Shown here piece by piece: positions 53,001 through 63,261 of a stretch of DNA of 64,000 bases. The DNA lies in contig OZ005703.1 of assembly GCA_963930775.1 (NCBI GenBank), positions 1,240,001 to 1,304,000 of the forward strand, written 5' to 3'. Source of the stretch: Cliona cf. orientalis. Lineage: Eukaryota > Porifera > Demospongiae > Clionaida > Clionaidae. The translations under genes and the position numbers were made by a program. Position 1 is the first letter of the stretch. Each line of letters starts with the position of its first letter. Under the pieces are notes generated by a model. The model saw only the letters and a program-made list of their open reading frames with translations, made no database searches and was not told where the DNA came from.

Positions 53001-56000
53001 GTTTGGATTTTGAGAAGAAGAAGCTCCTCATTCCCTCCCTCCTCCCAACCACTCCCCCTGACTACTACCCCGGCTACGACCTCTCGCAGGATGACAAGAA
53101 CGTCGTCAGCCAGTATATCGACTTTGAGTACATTCCTTCGTCTCTCTTCCCTCAGCTAATTGCCAGGGTTCTCCTCTACATCCGCCAGCTCTCTGGGCAG
53201 CTGATGTCTGTAGAGAGTAATTCCATCTCGATCAACGGTAGGGACACCACTGATACCGGTATTCCCACGTCAGCTTCGGAATCGACCAGCATCAGTACCT
53301 CCCTGCAGTCGCTGCTCAAAAGAAGTTCGTCCTTCCGTGTCGATGGTTCTGGGTACATCGTCAAGGATGATTTGAACGTTCAAGGCGACATCGCTGCCCT
53401 GAGGAACAAAATTTGGGCACTCTCGACCACAAATTTAGGTGGAGCAACGCCTCTTCTTCGACACCACAGCTTGACCAAGAAACTGGTGTCCATTTCTCAG
53501 CCCATTCTGCAGCAGCACACTCCAACCTCTGGGCACAGCAGCATGGAGGAATTGACTGAAGTCGATAACTCCTACTTGAACGATCCACTAATGCATCACG
53601 GGGACTTTGCCAGCTACATCTTCTGGAACAACGGCCTCTATGTCGAGTTTCCGTGTGGAACCAGGTTTTGGATGGAGCTCTGTGCGTCGGCCATCGTGCT
53701 GGTGATCTCGGGTGAAACGATACCACGAGTCAAGGTTCTCTCGTTTCTCACCTCCTGCATCGACGGTCTCATCTCCGAGTGCTACACGGGTCTCGAGAAG
53801 ACCTACTACAGCCCTTGCCCCTGCTGCATGAAGAGCTTCTGGGAAGAAACTCATGGCGGCTTGAAGGATAGAAGCTCCAGTTTTGGAAAGTCCTCTCTGG
53901 AAGCGTCTCAAACTTCGCTCACCCTCAACGAGTTCAAGGGTATCGTTCATTTTTCTCGTTCTCCTCAGACTGGTGAGCTAGGCCGCACTCCCAGCTTCTC
54001 CTGCACCAAGTACGCCATCAGTCGCACTCCTTCCCCTCCAGCTAATTCGGTCAGCTACGATGAGATTCCGACGATCGCTGTCCTGGACGGTAAGCTTACT
54101 CTGTTTCCGTTGGCTGCCACGATACACCAGTCGGTGATGAGTTCCACTATCTTGTGTCCAAACTGCTCCACGAGGGTGCCACTGCAGGCCATCTCTCCCC
54201 ACGTCTTGCTGGTCGACTTTAAAGATGCTCTACTGCTGAACACGAGAAAATTGGAATTTAACGAGGAACCGGAATCAAAGTTAGGTGGCGGTGGATTCGG
54301 AAAAGTGAGTTTATCTATTAAAAAAAGATAACAAACTTTCACAAATCATTCACCTTCTATCAATTCACGGTTGTATCGATCACTATAAATACTTTAAAAT
54401 TTTATGGATTTTCCTAATTTAATTTTGCCTCCCCTCTGATGTGCCTACATGTAGGTATTCAAAGGCACCTATAACAGTCAGCCAGTAGCAGTGAAAGTCT
54501 TCAGAAAGAGGTACGCCAAAGACATCCTTCTCAACCGCTACAAGGACCTCCGCGAGGAGCTGACCATCATGAGCCAGCTCGACCACCCCAGGGTCGTCTC
54601 TCTCATGGGCGTCTGTCTCAAGCCACTCTGTATGGTGCTGCAGCTGGCGCCACTCGGGTCGCTTAGCGACCACCTCATGCTCTGCCCCAGGGGCATGAAG
54701 TGCGACATGGCCCACAGGCTACTCTACCAGGTGAGGAGTTTGTAGCAACCTTTGTGATCGATAGTCTCCTCTTAAGTCCAATATAATATTATTGTTAGTT
54801 GTGTTGGTGGGTTGTACGTAGAACTGATGGAGTTTAAAATTTGAGACACGTATCAAAAAGTCAAGAGTGTTTGAGGCCAAAATCATGCCTGATGCATACA
54901 TGCTGGTAATATTTTGTAAAGTATACTGTTTAAGATTCTGTCTATTCTCCAGGTTGCCGATGGTATCCGCTACCTGCATTCTCTCTACATCGTTCACAGG
55001 GACATTAAGCCGGGCAATGTCCTCATCTGGTCCCTCCATCCCGAGAGGGGAGTCGACGTCAAGCTAGCCGACTACGGCGTGTCTCAGTTCAACACCCCAG
55101 GGGGTCTGCACAGACACAGAGGCACCGAGGAGTACATGGCCCCGGAACTGTTTCGCCACAGCTACACGGCCTACGATGAAAAGGTGAATTGAGTGCTAGA
55201 AATTTGTTTAGGTAAAGAATTGAAGTTGTAGCAAGGTACTACTACACTTGATGCATCACACAAATATTAGTTAGACACTGTTTAGGAGGTTTCTATGTGA
55301 TTTAGAAGACTGAAGGACTCTATATAGAATCCTGAGCAAAGCGAGGGTTCTGTGAGAGCCCTGAGGTCTTCTAAATCACATAGAAACCGACTAAACAGTG
55401 TCTAACAAGTTTAGATAATATAGTTTTGTATTGCTAAGAGCCAGAGGGAAAAACTTGTAGGTGACTATGAAAATCTTGTAGGTGACTATGAGAAGCTTGT
55501 AGGTGACTATGAGATATAGATACCTGTCTCTGAGTAGCCAATCAAATTGCAGTATTTGTCACAGCTATGATCTAATGTCATATATGCTTGCTTTAGACAC
55601 AAGTATGATAGTTTTAACAGCCGTAGCTACGTAGCTGGAATTGTTATTTTTTCTGTGCTGAAAAGATTTGTACTCGGTACACAAAGACCCTGTACATAGT
55701 GTGGTAGTTGTCGTGGTACTAGGTACATGTGTACGAGTGATGTACAACTACATGCCTGTCTGTGAGTGTTGAATGTTTTTCTCCGTGTCCGTCTACAGCT
55801 TTGCGTGTGGTAGTGGTTTTGGAAAAGCTAGTGTGTGGGTACATGTATGTGTCGCCCAACAACATTCTTCTCCTTGTTCAAGTCATGTATTGTCCCTCTG
55901 CTTCCTCTCCAACAGGTTGACATATTTTCCTTCGGACTTGTGCTACACTACGTCGTGACGGGGAGAAAACTGTTCGCCAACGTGGCCAACAAAAGAGACC

Positions 56001-57551
56001 AATTAAACCGGATTTACAATTCAGATATCCCTCAGCTAAGCTCCGCCCTCTCCGAATCCATGAACGAGAACAAGCCACTCCCCACCTCCGTCCCTTTTCC
56101 CGACCTCCTAGTCAATGGTATCCATCCCGCGGCCAGACAAGACATCGTCTCCTCTTGTCATTCTGTGTGCATGCAGAGAATACTCGAGGACTGCGTACGA
56201 GACGATCCCGCCCAGAGGCCGTCTGCGGAGGGGGTGTGCAGCCGTCTACTCGTATGCCCTGGAGAGCTGCTCCAGACGAACTTCTACACCACGGAAGTTG
56301 TGAAGCTAGCCGGTTACAGCTCCGAGACGGAGGTGGTCGTCGCTCTCGAGGAAGGGGGAGAGTACGTGATGATGATTCCCAGAAAAACGTGGCAGATGCA
56401 AAGAATGTCGACTCCATACGACGGGGAGAACTTCGAGTGCCTCTCGGTGATCGGAAAGGAAGTGTTTCTCGCGTCAAAGGAGAGTAATTTGCTCTTCTCC
56501 CTCCAGCTGCCCACGCTGTCGTCGGGGACAATCTCCCCCCAGCCTCTCGTGGGGAAGCCCCTGTGTATATTTCCTCAAATTGACGGCAACGAGATGAAGG
56601 TGATTGTGGGAATGAGTGGAGGAAGGATAGCTGTGTTCTCAAAGAAACAAGGAAGACACTTACTTCAGAACACACCATTTATTACTCAGGTACGTAAGTG
56701 GAGGGAAAGGAAGAGAGGGAGGAAGGAAGGGTGAGTGTGTGCTAAGGTCAAGGGTATTATGTCTTTCATTCAACAGGTGATGACCAATCCTGATGCCATG
56801 AAGACAGCAATCAGATGCGGAGTCTACCACAAGGGCACCATTTGGTGTGGGTGTGGCCGGTATCTAATTGAATTAGACCCGAAGGAGTACCTGATGCGGA
56901 GCTACAAGCCAATAACTCGAGAGAGTGAGGCCATGGTCTCCAAGATTGCCGGGAGCAAGGAGCAAATCTGGGTGGTTCTGCAGGGCCAAAGCACAATCAT
57001 CGTGTACGACACTTTCAAACGAAAGATCCTAGAGAATCTGGATTGCAAGTGAGTCAGTGAGCTTTCATGTATCAGATGTACATGTATATAGATACATGTG
57101 TTCATTTTGAGGTTGTATAAAAGTATGCCAACTTAACTGTACTACTATAAAGACTTGTTTGTCAGCTGCAATAATTAGCATGGATACAATTAATCATGGG
57201 GCTTTATTTTTATTTATTTGCTAATACAGCTCTATTCTTGGTGCGACTGGTGTCATGGCAACACAGACAGTGGTGATGGAGGTAGCTCCCAGTCCAGACG
57301 TGGTGTGGGTGGGGACGATAGGAGGTCACCTGCTCGCCTTCCACCCCGTTACCATGGACGTTCTCCTCGTCCAAAGAAGACAGCTGTCAATAAACTCCAT
57401 CGTGTGCTTGGGGAGAGAGAGGCTGGCAGTGTTTGGTGAAGGAGTGCTGGGGGAGGGATCTGAAGATGGAGGGTCTGGGTTGGTGGAGGTGGACAAGGAC
57501 TCTATCTGTGGACTCTTCACAATCTGGACTAGTTATATTGGCATTGACTAG
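46039..57551 (+). CDS. LRRK-family Roco protein kinase with an N-terminal Ras-like P-loop domain (11 exons)
   Basis: Exons: 46039-46185, 47078-47179, 49399-49530, 49824-49985, 50156-50875, 51737-54304, 54455-54730, 54953-55183, 55916-56689, 56777-57048, 57230-57551. They join in phase to 1901 residues. Domains in order: a degenerate Ras-like domain (1 to about 125, P-loop GSEGCGKT 16-23); a helical region; LRRs (about 299-360 and 422-465); Roc GTPase (P-loop GERGSGKS 504-511, NFAGD 558-562, THID 616-619); COR; a linker with two CxxC-type pairs (about 1115 and 1228); kinase; and a beta-propeller-like C-terminus (about 1560-1901). The kinase has LGGGGFGKV (1270-1278), VAVK Lys1291, HRDIKPGN (1384-1391), the LRRK-type DYG (1409-1411) and APE (1432-1434). 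All catalytic residues are present, so it should be active. The kinase and the C-terminal region look most like LRRK1, but I see no ankyrin repeats. LRRK proteins are GTP-regulated Ser/Thr kinases acting on Rab proteins and endomembrane traffic. The start was chosen at a good Kozak ATG just before the first beta strand. Confidence 0.92.
46186..47077 (+). other. LRRK intron 1 with a CT array and 12-bp repeat at its 3' end
   Basis: The donor is GTACAT and the acceptor is CTGTAG. From about 46930 to 47062 it is a pyrimidine tract including CT units and five copies of a 12-bp unit (CTCGCTCCCTCT) just before the acceptor. A shorter CT run lies near 46480. No gene is seen in it. Confidence 0.85.
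48198..48247. repeat. Short inverted repeat in AT-rich segment
   Basis: AATTTTCGTC at 48198 and GACGAAAATT at 48238 form a 10-bp stem. Further CGAAAATT and GCGAAATATTTT motifs repeat down to about 48360, suggesting an old element. Confidence 0.45.
49160..49383. mobile_element. MITE-like inverted-repeat element ending 15 bp before an LRRK exon
   Basis: ATAATAATGAAGGGCCGAGA at the left pairs with the inverse of the right end (TCTCAGCCCTTCATTATTAT). The match extends inwards imperfectly to GTGGGCTTAACC on the left and GGGTTAGCCAC on the right. The element is about 220 bp with no coding capacity. A fragment of the same family is at 5629-5700. The 3' splice site of the next exon lies just beyond its right edge. 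Confidence 0.65.
50060..50155 (+). repeat. CT/C-rich pyrimidine tract before an LRRK exon
   Basis: CTCCTC, CTCTCT and a run of about 12 C, ending TTTCCCTTCAG before the exon at 50156. An open frame running from 50021 into the exon is intronic read-through. Confidence 0.9.
50876..51736 (+). other. LRRK intron 5 with a small internal repeat
   Basis: The donor is GTCAGT and the acceptor is TTTTTTTGTCCAG. Around 50990-51145 a unit of about 60 bp (CCAGAGAT, then GAGA or GGGA, AAT, CATGGGAGCGCT) recurs about three times in direct orientation. No gene is seen. Confidence 0.7.
55270..55406. mobile_element. MITE with terminal inverted repeats of about 40 bp, complete copy
   Basis: GTTAGACACTGTTTAG at the left continues GGTTTCTATGTGATTTAGAA; the right end is its inverse (TTCTAAATCACATAGAAACC, then CTAAACAGTGTCTAAC). 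Only two mismatches are seen in about 40 bp. The centre is about 55 bp. A truncated copy lies at 13737-13780, so it is a dispersed family. The near-perfect repeats suggest a young insertion. Confidence 0.82.
55453..55512 (+). repeat. Tandem repeat, three units of about 21 bp
   Basis: The unit CTTGTAGGTGACTATGA occurs three times, with spacers of a few bases between copies. Confidence 0.85.
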
Positions 57552-57791
57552 TCTCTTTTTTTTACTTCTCACGTCATTCCAGTACCAATACATCACTTTC
57601 TATTCATCTGCCTGATTTTTAGCACATATTTTTTTTATTCCAGTTGAGAACATGCATATATACCATTCTCTAATTATTCGAAGTGAAATGCAATTTTATG
57701 ATCTCGAGAGAAAAATTGAAATTATAATACCCACGTGTTGGAATTCGTGTGCATGCTGCCATGCTGGAGCCAGAACAGACTTTACTTTGCG
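57552..57791 (+). promoter_or_regulatory. LRRK to RBM19 spacer with an E-box
   Basis: Only 240 bp separate the LRRK stop from the RBM19 start. A palindromic CACGTG E-box lies at 57732-57737, 55 bp before the RBM19 ATG. T-rich stretches near 57560 and 57630 could belong to LRRK 3'-end formation. No canonical AATAAA is seen. Confidence 0.45.
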
Positions 57792-60593
57792 ATGTCCAGT
57801 CGAATTATTGTGAAGCATCTGCCGAGCAAAGCAACGGAGAAGCGTCTTCGAGAGCTCTTCTCGTCATGTGGGGAAGTAACCGACGTCAAGCTGATGAAAA
57901 CCAGGGGAGGTACCTTCCGCCATTTTGGCTTTGTCGGGTTTGTGGAAGACTCCCAGGCCGCAGCTGCCGTGGAGCAATTGAACAAAACTTACATTGACGC
58001 GTCGAAGATAGAGGTAGAGTTAGCTAAGCCGTACGGCCACGAGGAGTTGGCCAGACCATGGAGCAAGTACTCAAAAGGTAGCTCAGCGTACAACAGGAGA
58101 GAGAAAGCTAAACAGAAAGAGGATAAAGAGACGAAGGAGATTGAGAAAATTGATAAAGGAGAGCACCTGGCTAAGCAGAATCAGACCCAGCTTGCTCAAA
58201 TGCTAGAGGAGTATGAACAGCTAGAGTCGGATCCAAACTTTCAAGAATTCTTAGATGTTCATCAGCACAAGAGCAAGGTCAAGTCGTGGTCGGATAACAC
58301 GGCAGCTGGGACTGGGACGAAAGAGAAGGGAACAGCTAAAAAGAGAAAGAAGAGATCAAGCAATGTGAACAGTGAGGGGGAGGAGGTGGAGGGTGAAGTT
58401 GGTGATGATGGTGACAGTGTGAGGCGGGAGGAGGAAGTGAATATTGCCGACACTGACGTAGTAATGTCAGCTGCTACCAGTGATATGGACTACCTAAGGA
58501 GCAAAATGGTGAAAGCCAGAACAAACGATATAGTGGCTAGCAGCAGTGAAGATTCCATAGACCAAGAAGATGACTTCGAATCGGAAGGCACGCCTGATGA
58601 ATCATCAAAATCAGCGCATAAAGCTGAACAAGGGACAGAAGAAGGTCCACCATTGGCGCAGACTCCATACACAGTGAAGATGCTGGGTCTACCGTTCACT
58701 GTCAAAAAGAAGAACATCCAAGAGTTCTTTCATCCCCTAACGTTGGTGTCGGTTCGATTCACCACAGACAACCAAGGCCGACCTTCTGGCAGGGCCTACG
58801 TGGACTTTGAGAGTGAGAAAGATCTGAAAGAAGCTCTGAAGAGACACAGGGACTGCATCGGACATCGCTACATTGAGCTGTTTCGAGACGACAGCTCCAG
58901 TATTCCTGGTGGTGGACGACTGGGCAAGAGGGGTAAGGGGGAGAGGGAAAAGCCGTGGGAACATTTGTCAAAAGAGGCGGAGCCAGAGAGCATCGCTGAA
59001 TCTGGACGACTGTTCATCCGCAATCTATCTTTTTTGACGACAGAAGAACAGCTGGCAGAGCTGTTTGGAAAATTTGGTCCTTTAACCGAATCCACGATCC
59101 CTCTGGACAAGACGACAGGCAAACCTACTGGTCTAGGTTTTATCACGTACATGCTGCCTGAGCACGCCGTGAAAGCATACGAAGCTCTCGATGGACAAAT
59201 CTTTCAGGGTCGACTGATGCACATCCTTCCAGCAAAAGCCAGGCACACTGGAGGAGGGGGAGAAGGCAGGGAGAAGGATAAAGATAAAGCTGGCAGCTCG
59301 TACAAGAAAAAGAAGGAGAAGAAGAACAGGGAAGAGGCGGGGAAGGGACACAATTGGAACACGCTCTTTCTCGGTGCAAATGCTGTGGCAGATGCGATAG
59401 CAGACAGATACGCAGCTGACAAGAGTGACATCTTCAACCCCGAGGGAGGGGACACAACAGCTGCCGTACGAATGGCTCTCGGGGAGACACAACTGGTAGC
59501 GGAGACGAGAGAATTCATGGAAGGTCATGGAGTCAACCTGGAAGTATTTGAGAAAGCACAGCTGAAGCGAAGCAAGAATGTCATCTTGGTGAAGAATCTA
59601 CCATTTGGAGTGACAGAAGCAGAACTACATCAGCTTTTTCAGCCGTTTGGTCCCATTGGCCGTCTGGTTTTACCTCCGGGAGGCATTTCCGCCTTAGTAG
59701 AGTTCACAGAAGCACTGAATGCCAGAGCCGCCTTCAAAAAATTGGTCTACACAAGTTTCAAGCACCTTCCACTGTACCTCGAGTGGGCTCCAATTGGAGC
59801 ACTAAGGGACAGGCCACAGAAACGGCCTTCTGAGAAAGCTGTGGAATCGAAAGAAGAAAATAAAGAAGAGACAGTCGCTAGTTCCGAACCCGGTGAACAG
59901 TGTACAGTTTTTGTAAAGAATTTGAATTTCAGCACAACTGAAGACACACTAAGGGATTTATTCTCCAAGATCGGTAGAATCAAGTCGGCTAGTATTGCCC
60001 GGAAACGGACTGTGAAAGATCCCTCCAAATCACTCTCCATGGGATTTGGATTTGTTGAATTTGAGCGACAGAGAAATGCTCAAAAGGCCATCAAGCGACT
60101 GCAGAATTCTGAGCTAGACGGTCACAAACTCGAGCTAAAACTGTCCCATCGTGAGTCGCATAGCTTTAGAGAAGAGAGTGATGGAAGGAGAAAGGCAAAG
60201 ACGTTGGAGCAAAAATCTGCAAAGATTCTCGTCAGAAATATTCCGTTTGAGGCCAGCAAGCGTGAAGTAAAGGAACTATTTCAAACGTTTGGTGAGCTAA
60301 AGACCGTTCGCTTGCCAAAGAAGTTCAGCAGCAGTCAGGGAGAGCACAGGGGCTTTGGTTTTGTGGAGTTTACGACAAAGGATGGTGCAAAACGAGCGTT
60401 TGATTCCCTGAAACACAGCACCCATCTCTACGGGAGGCGACTGGTGCTGGAATGGGCAGAGGAGGGAGAGAGTGTGGAGACTGTTCGAAAGAGAACTGCT
60501 GAGCACTTCAGTAATGTCAGTGCTCCTAAGTTGAAAAGAAGAAAGGATGAGGACCAGCAATTGTTGAGTACATTAGAACAGTCTGATTTGTAG
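57792..60593 (+). CDS. RBM19 / Mrd1, six-RRM ribosome-biogenesis factor, intronless
   Basis: 933 residues in a single exon. RBM19 (yeast Mrd1) is a nucleolar protein of the early small-subunit pre-ribosome, needed for early pre-rRNA cleavages that release 18S precursors. Six RRMs are visible: RRM1 about 2-78 (RIIVKHLP, FRHFGFVGF), RRM2 about 293-365 (VKMLGLPF, GRAYVDF), RRM3 about 404-482 (GRLFIRNLSF, GLGFITY), RRM4 about 594-667 (VILVKNLPFG, SALVEF), RRM5 about 703-788 (CTVFVKNLNF, GFGFVEF) and RRM6 about 809-890 (AKILVRNIPF, GFGFVEF). Between RRM1 and RRM2 lie a Lys/Glu-rich helix, a basic KKRKKR nuclear signal near 183, and a long acidic linker. The length is close to human RBM19 (about 960). 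An in-frame ATG 57 bp upstream exists, but family proteins start MSRLIVKNLP-like, so 57792 is preferred. Confidence 0.96.
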   Translation: MSSRIIVKHLPSKATEKRLRELFSSCGEVTDVKLMKTRGGTFRHFGFVGFVEDSQAAAAVEQLNKTYIDASKIEVELAKPYGHEELARPWSKYSKGSSAYNRREKAKQKEDKETKEIEKIDKGEHLAKQNQTQLAQMLEEYEQLESDPNFQEFLDVHQHKSKVKSWSDNTAAGTGTKEKGTAKKRKKRSSNVNSEGEEVEGEVGDDGDSVRREEEVNIADTDVVMSAATSDMDYLRSKMVKARTNDIVASSSEDSIDQEDDFESEGTPDESSKSAHKAEQGTEEGPPLAQTPYTVKMLGLPFTVKKKNIQEFFHPLTLVSVRFTTDNQGRPSGRAYVDFESEKDLKEALKRHRDCIGHRYIELFRDDSSSIPGGGRLGKRGKGEREKPWEHLSKEAEPESIAESGRLFIRNLSFLTTEEQLAELFGKFGPLTESTIPLDKTTGKPTGLGFITYMLPEHAVKAYEALDGQIFQGRLMHILPAKARHTGGGGEGREKDKDKAGSSYKKKKEKKNREEAGKGHNWNTLFLGANAVADAIADRYAADKSDIFNPEGGDTTAAVRMALGETQLVAETREFMEGHGVNLEVFEKAQLKRSKNVILVKNLPFGVTEAELHQLFQPFGPIGRLVLPPGGISALVEFTEALNARAAFKKLVYTSFKHLPLYLEWAPIGALRDRPQKRPSEKAVESKEENKEETVASSEPGEQCTVFVKNLNFSTTEDTLRDLFSKIGRIKSASIARKRTVKDPSKSLSMGFGFVEFERQRNAQKAIKRLQNSELDGHKLELKLSHRESHSFREESDGRRKAKTLEQKSAKILVRNIPFEASKREVKELFQTFGELKTVRLPKKFSSSQGEHRGFGFVEFTTKDGAKRAFDSLKHSTHLYGRRLVLEWAEEGESVETVRKRTAEHFSNVSAPKLKRRKDEDQQLLSTLEQSDL

Positions 60594-60764
60594 CATAATA
60601 ATAATAATCATGAATCTGCTAACTCTTTTCGACGATCTTTACCAGGCTGCAGGCGCTTGTTACGAAAATATTTAATATGGTACTGTGGTAATGGTCGTGA
60701 ACACGCCCTTGCAAAATTTAATACAAAAGTTGCTGAGACAGCAAAACTAAGTTAAGGCGGCAAG
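60594..60764 (+). other. RBM19 to ELMOD spacer (171 bp)
   Basis: It holds the RBM19 3' end and presumably the ELMOD 5' UTR and promoter. No AATAAA, TATA box or other clear motif is seen; a TAATAATAATAAT run follows the RBM19 stop. Confidence 0.6.
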
Positions 60765-62881
60765 ATGCATCCCCTGTTTCTTCACATCCAAGCCATCCTT
60801 TGGAGGTTTTGGAAATGGCTTCTGCATTTTCTCACGGGAAAGTGTGAGCTGTACAGGCTGGTCGCACAGGCTACTCCGGTGCAGACCAAAGCAAGGCGAG
60901 TAGGTAAGGTGCCTGGATGATCAAATTATAAGAGTTTAATGTGCTGTAATTAATTTTGTTTATTAAATGCCCAACACAGAACAAAGTTTAAGAAATTCTA
61001 GGTCCCAGGTATGTATAAATTCAATATAACTGTGCATACTGTATTAAAATCATTCCCTGTGATTGTCCCACCAGAATCTGCGGTCCATTGTCATGAGTCC
61101 AAGCATGGATCCCAGTGAGGCAACTGACATCATAGTCAGGGAGAAGAAGATCAAGACCATCTCATCCAATGATCAGTAACTTGTACATTAGTTTTTTTGT
61201 GTCATTAAATATCACTTTTGTCGGTAGGCACACCATCCAGCTACTAGTGTTAATATTTGTGTAAAAATTTCTTTCAGGTTTTTAGAGCAGTTGCAGCCGG
61301 TCTTAGTTCGCGTCCGTGGAGTGAGGTTGCTATGGTCAGAGGTGGAGCAGTTGAGGGCGGAGTCTTATCGCCAAGACAACAAGGAGCACGAGGACATGCT
61401 GCTAGAGGTGACCAATCAGCTAGACGCCAACACACAGAGGCTATGAAGGACCCCCCCCCCTCCCAGAATAATTATAGGGATGCCTCTTTATATAATCAAT
61501 CAGAACAGTCTAAATATTTTGTCCCAAGCCTAGAGGCTGTGTAAAAAAGTATACAAAACCGATCCAAACCTGAAGGGTGTCCATAGCATAAATTCTTGAG
61601 GGTGAGGCTGTATTATTATCGCTCATAATTTACTAAAATTAATCACAGTTGTGGCGGTATCTTCAGCCTAACACACCTCTGGAGTCGAGAATCACCAAGC
61701 AGTGGCAGAACATTGGTTTCCAAGGCGACAATCCAGCCACGGATTTCAGGGGGATGGGCGTACTCAGTCTACATTGCATGCTGTATCCACCAAGGACATT
61801 AATTTTATGATCTAGCTCTAAATTTTATAACCCTTTTGGAATTTTAGTAGATACATATATCAGAGGTTAAAAGACTCCCCTGGTAAGTCTGTAAGCCCTT
61901 GATATATACTATCATAGAATCTGCAGATTGGCTTTTGTCTTAATGATTCTTGACTCGTGTCTCAGATATTTTGCCGAAAAGTATCAGTCTCGTGCCCGTT
62001 CCGTCCTCTCTCATTCTCACCATCCCCAGTACGAGTAAGTTCAAAATCTATACGTATTATTCAGTTCCTATCGTGAATTTGATTGGATTCTCTCTCTCAT
62101 GCTAGTTACCCATTTGCGATGGTGGCCATAGATTTGACAGGTGTGGCCTTCAAGTGGCTGGAGAATGGCACTCTCAACTACTACCACTACACCGTGGCAA
62201 CGCACTGGCCCCTCCCACTGGAGCAGTTCATGGAAATAGTGTGTAAGTCTCTTTTCATTTGGACCACCTCATCCCCAGGGCATGGCTAGGTACCCATAAT
62301 ATATTATGGCACTGTACTTCCTAGTTTATACACAGTGGAGTAGAAGGGTTCTACATGTAGTTGAGCTTGAGCTCTAGTAATGTACCGTATGCCCCCACCC
62401 CACCTCCAAAAGGATTTATCAATAATTCAAGAAGCCAGGCCTGTAGCTAGCTAGGGATCATTGTAAGTACATGCATTGTATATACCAGTAACTGTTTCTT
62501 CACAATGAGTGACTAGAGGTTTTTGCTATCAAACACTGAAACACGAGAGTATAGTAAAACAAGCAGCATACTCATTACTGTTAAGTTATAGTAAACCAAC
62601 ATTAATTTTAGTAGTACATGTCATGATACCTGTATCCATTTGTCATTGTACAAACCATGCATGTGTACCGTGTAATAATACTATAAATATTATTATTGTT
62701 AGATTATGTACTCTTGCTATATATTGTAGGTTACCTGTTGGTCGAGTTTGACAAGTTTTGGTTGTCCAAGGAGCCAGAGAACGTGATGGCCTTTCCGCGG
62801 CTGAGGTCAGAGTTCGTGGACCAGTTGTCACAGAAACTGAAGCAGGATAACATCACAGTGCTGTTGCAGATCCACCAGTAG
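60765..62881 (+). CDS. ELMO-domain protein, ELMOD1/2 type (ARF/ARL GTPase-activating protein), 8 exons
   Basis: Exons: 60765-60903, 60980-61008, 61075-61175, 61278-61407, 61649-61782, 61966-62034, 62106-62242, 62730-62881. All junctions are in phase and give 296 residues, matching human ELMOD2 (293). The N-terminus, WKWLLHFLTGKCELYRL (18-33), is the hydrophobic/TGKCEL segment of the family. The ELMO domain carries PNTPLESRITKQW, then IGFQGDNPATDFRGMG (155-170), whose Arg167 is the presumed catalytic GAP Arg, then YFAEKY, YPFAMVAIDLTG and CYLLVEFDKFWL. ELMODs are GAPs for ARL2 and ARF proteins at Golgi, ER and mitochondria. The PNTPLESR motif is closer to ELMOD1, while the length is closer to ELMOD2, so it may predate their split. 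Exon 2 is only 29 bp. An AATAAA lies at 62920-62925, 39 bp past the stop. Confidence 0.95.
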
Positions 62882-63261
62882 CTTTTGAGAGTAGCTATAA
62901 TATTGGAACTTCTACTGAAAATAAATAAATAAATCCATGCGTGCTTGGACCCTCAACATCCACACAATGTCATTGATAATCAGGTAGATAACAATAAGCA
63001 TAAAAATTAAATAAAACAAACTGCACATAAAAATTTGTATAATTTTGTAAAATTGATGTATAATGAGGTTGATATCACAATAATTGGATATAATTATATA
63101 AGAATTAAAAAAAAAATTAGTTAACCTGTTGCTATAATAATTATTATCTTCAACGTACATGGTCATGGTGGCATATTATTAGCAAGTCTTGAGTGAATAT
63201 TGTGGTCATGGTGGCATAAAGAAAAATTTTTATTAAAAATTTAGCCGGTGATTCGTGCAGC
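62882..63261. terminator. Convergent 3' ends of ELMOD (+) and the unrecognised gene (-)
   Basis: On the + strand AATAAATAAATAAAT starts at 62920, just past the ELMOD stop. On the - strand an AATAAA lies at 63229-63234, 27 bp past the other gene's stop. The AT-rich spacer contains nothing else I recognise. Confidence 0.7.

Larger units (their letters stand above)
55184..55915 (+). other. LRRK kinase-domain intron carrying a complete MITE
   Basis: The donor is GTGAAT at 55184 and the acceptor is CCAACAG ending at 55915. It contains the inverted-repeat element at 55270-55406 and a short tandem repeat at 55453-55512. Confidence 0.85.

Noticed and set aside
57735..57791. Upstream in-frame ATG of RBM19 adding 19 residues
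   Set aside because: RBM19 proteins begin directly with the first RRM strand. The extra residues are Cys-rich and unlike the family start.
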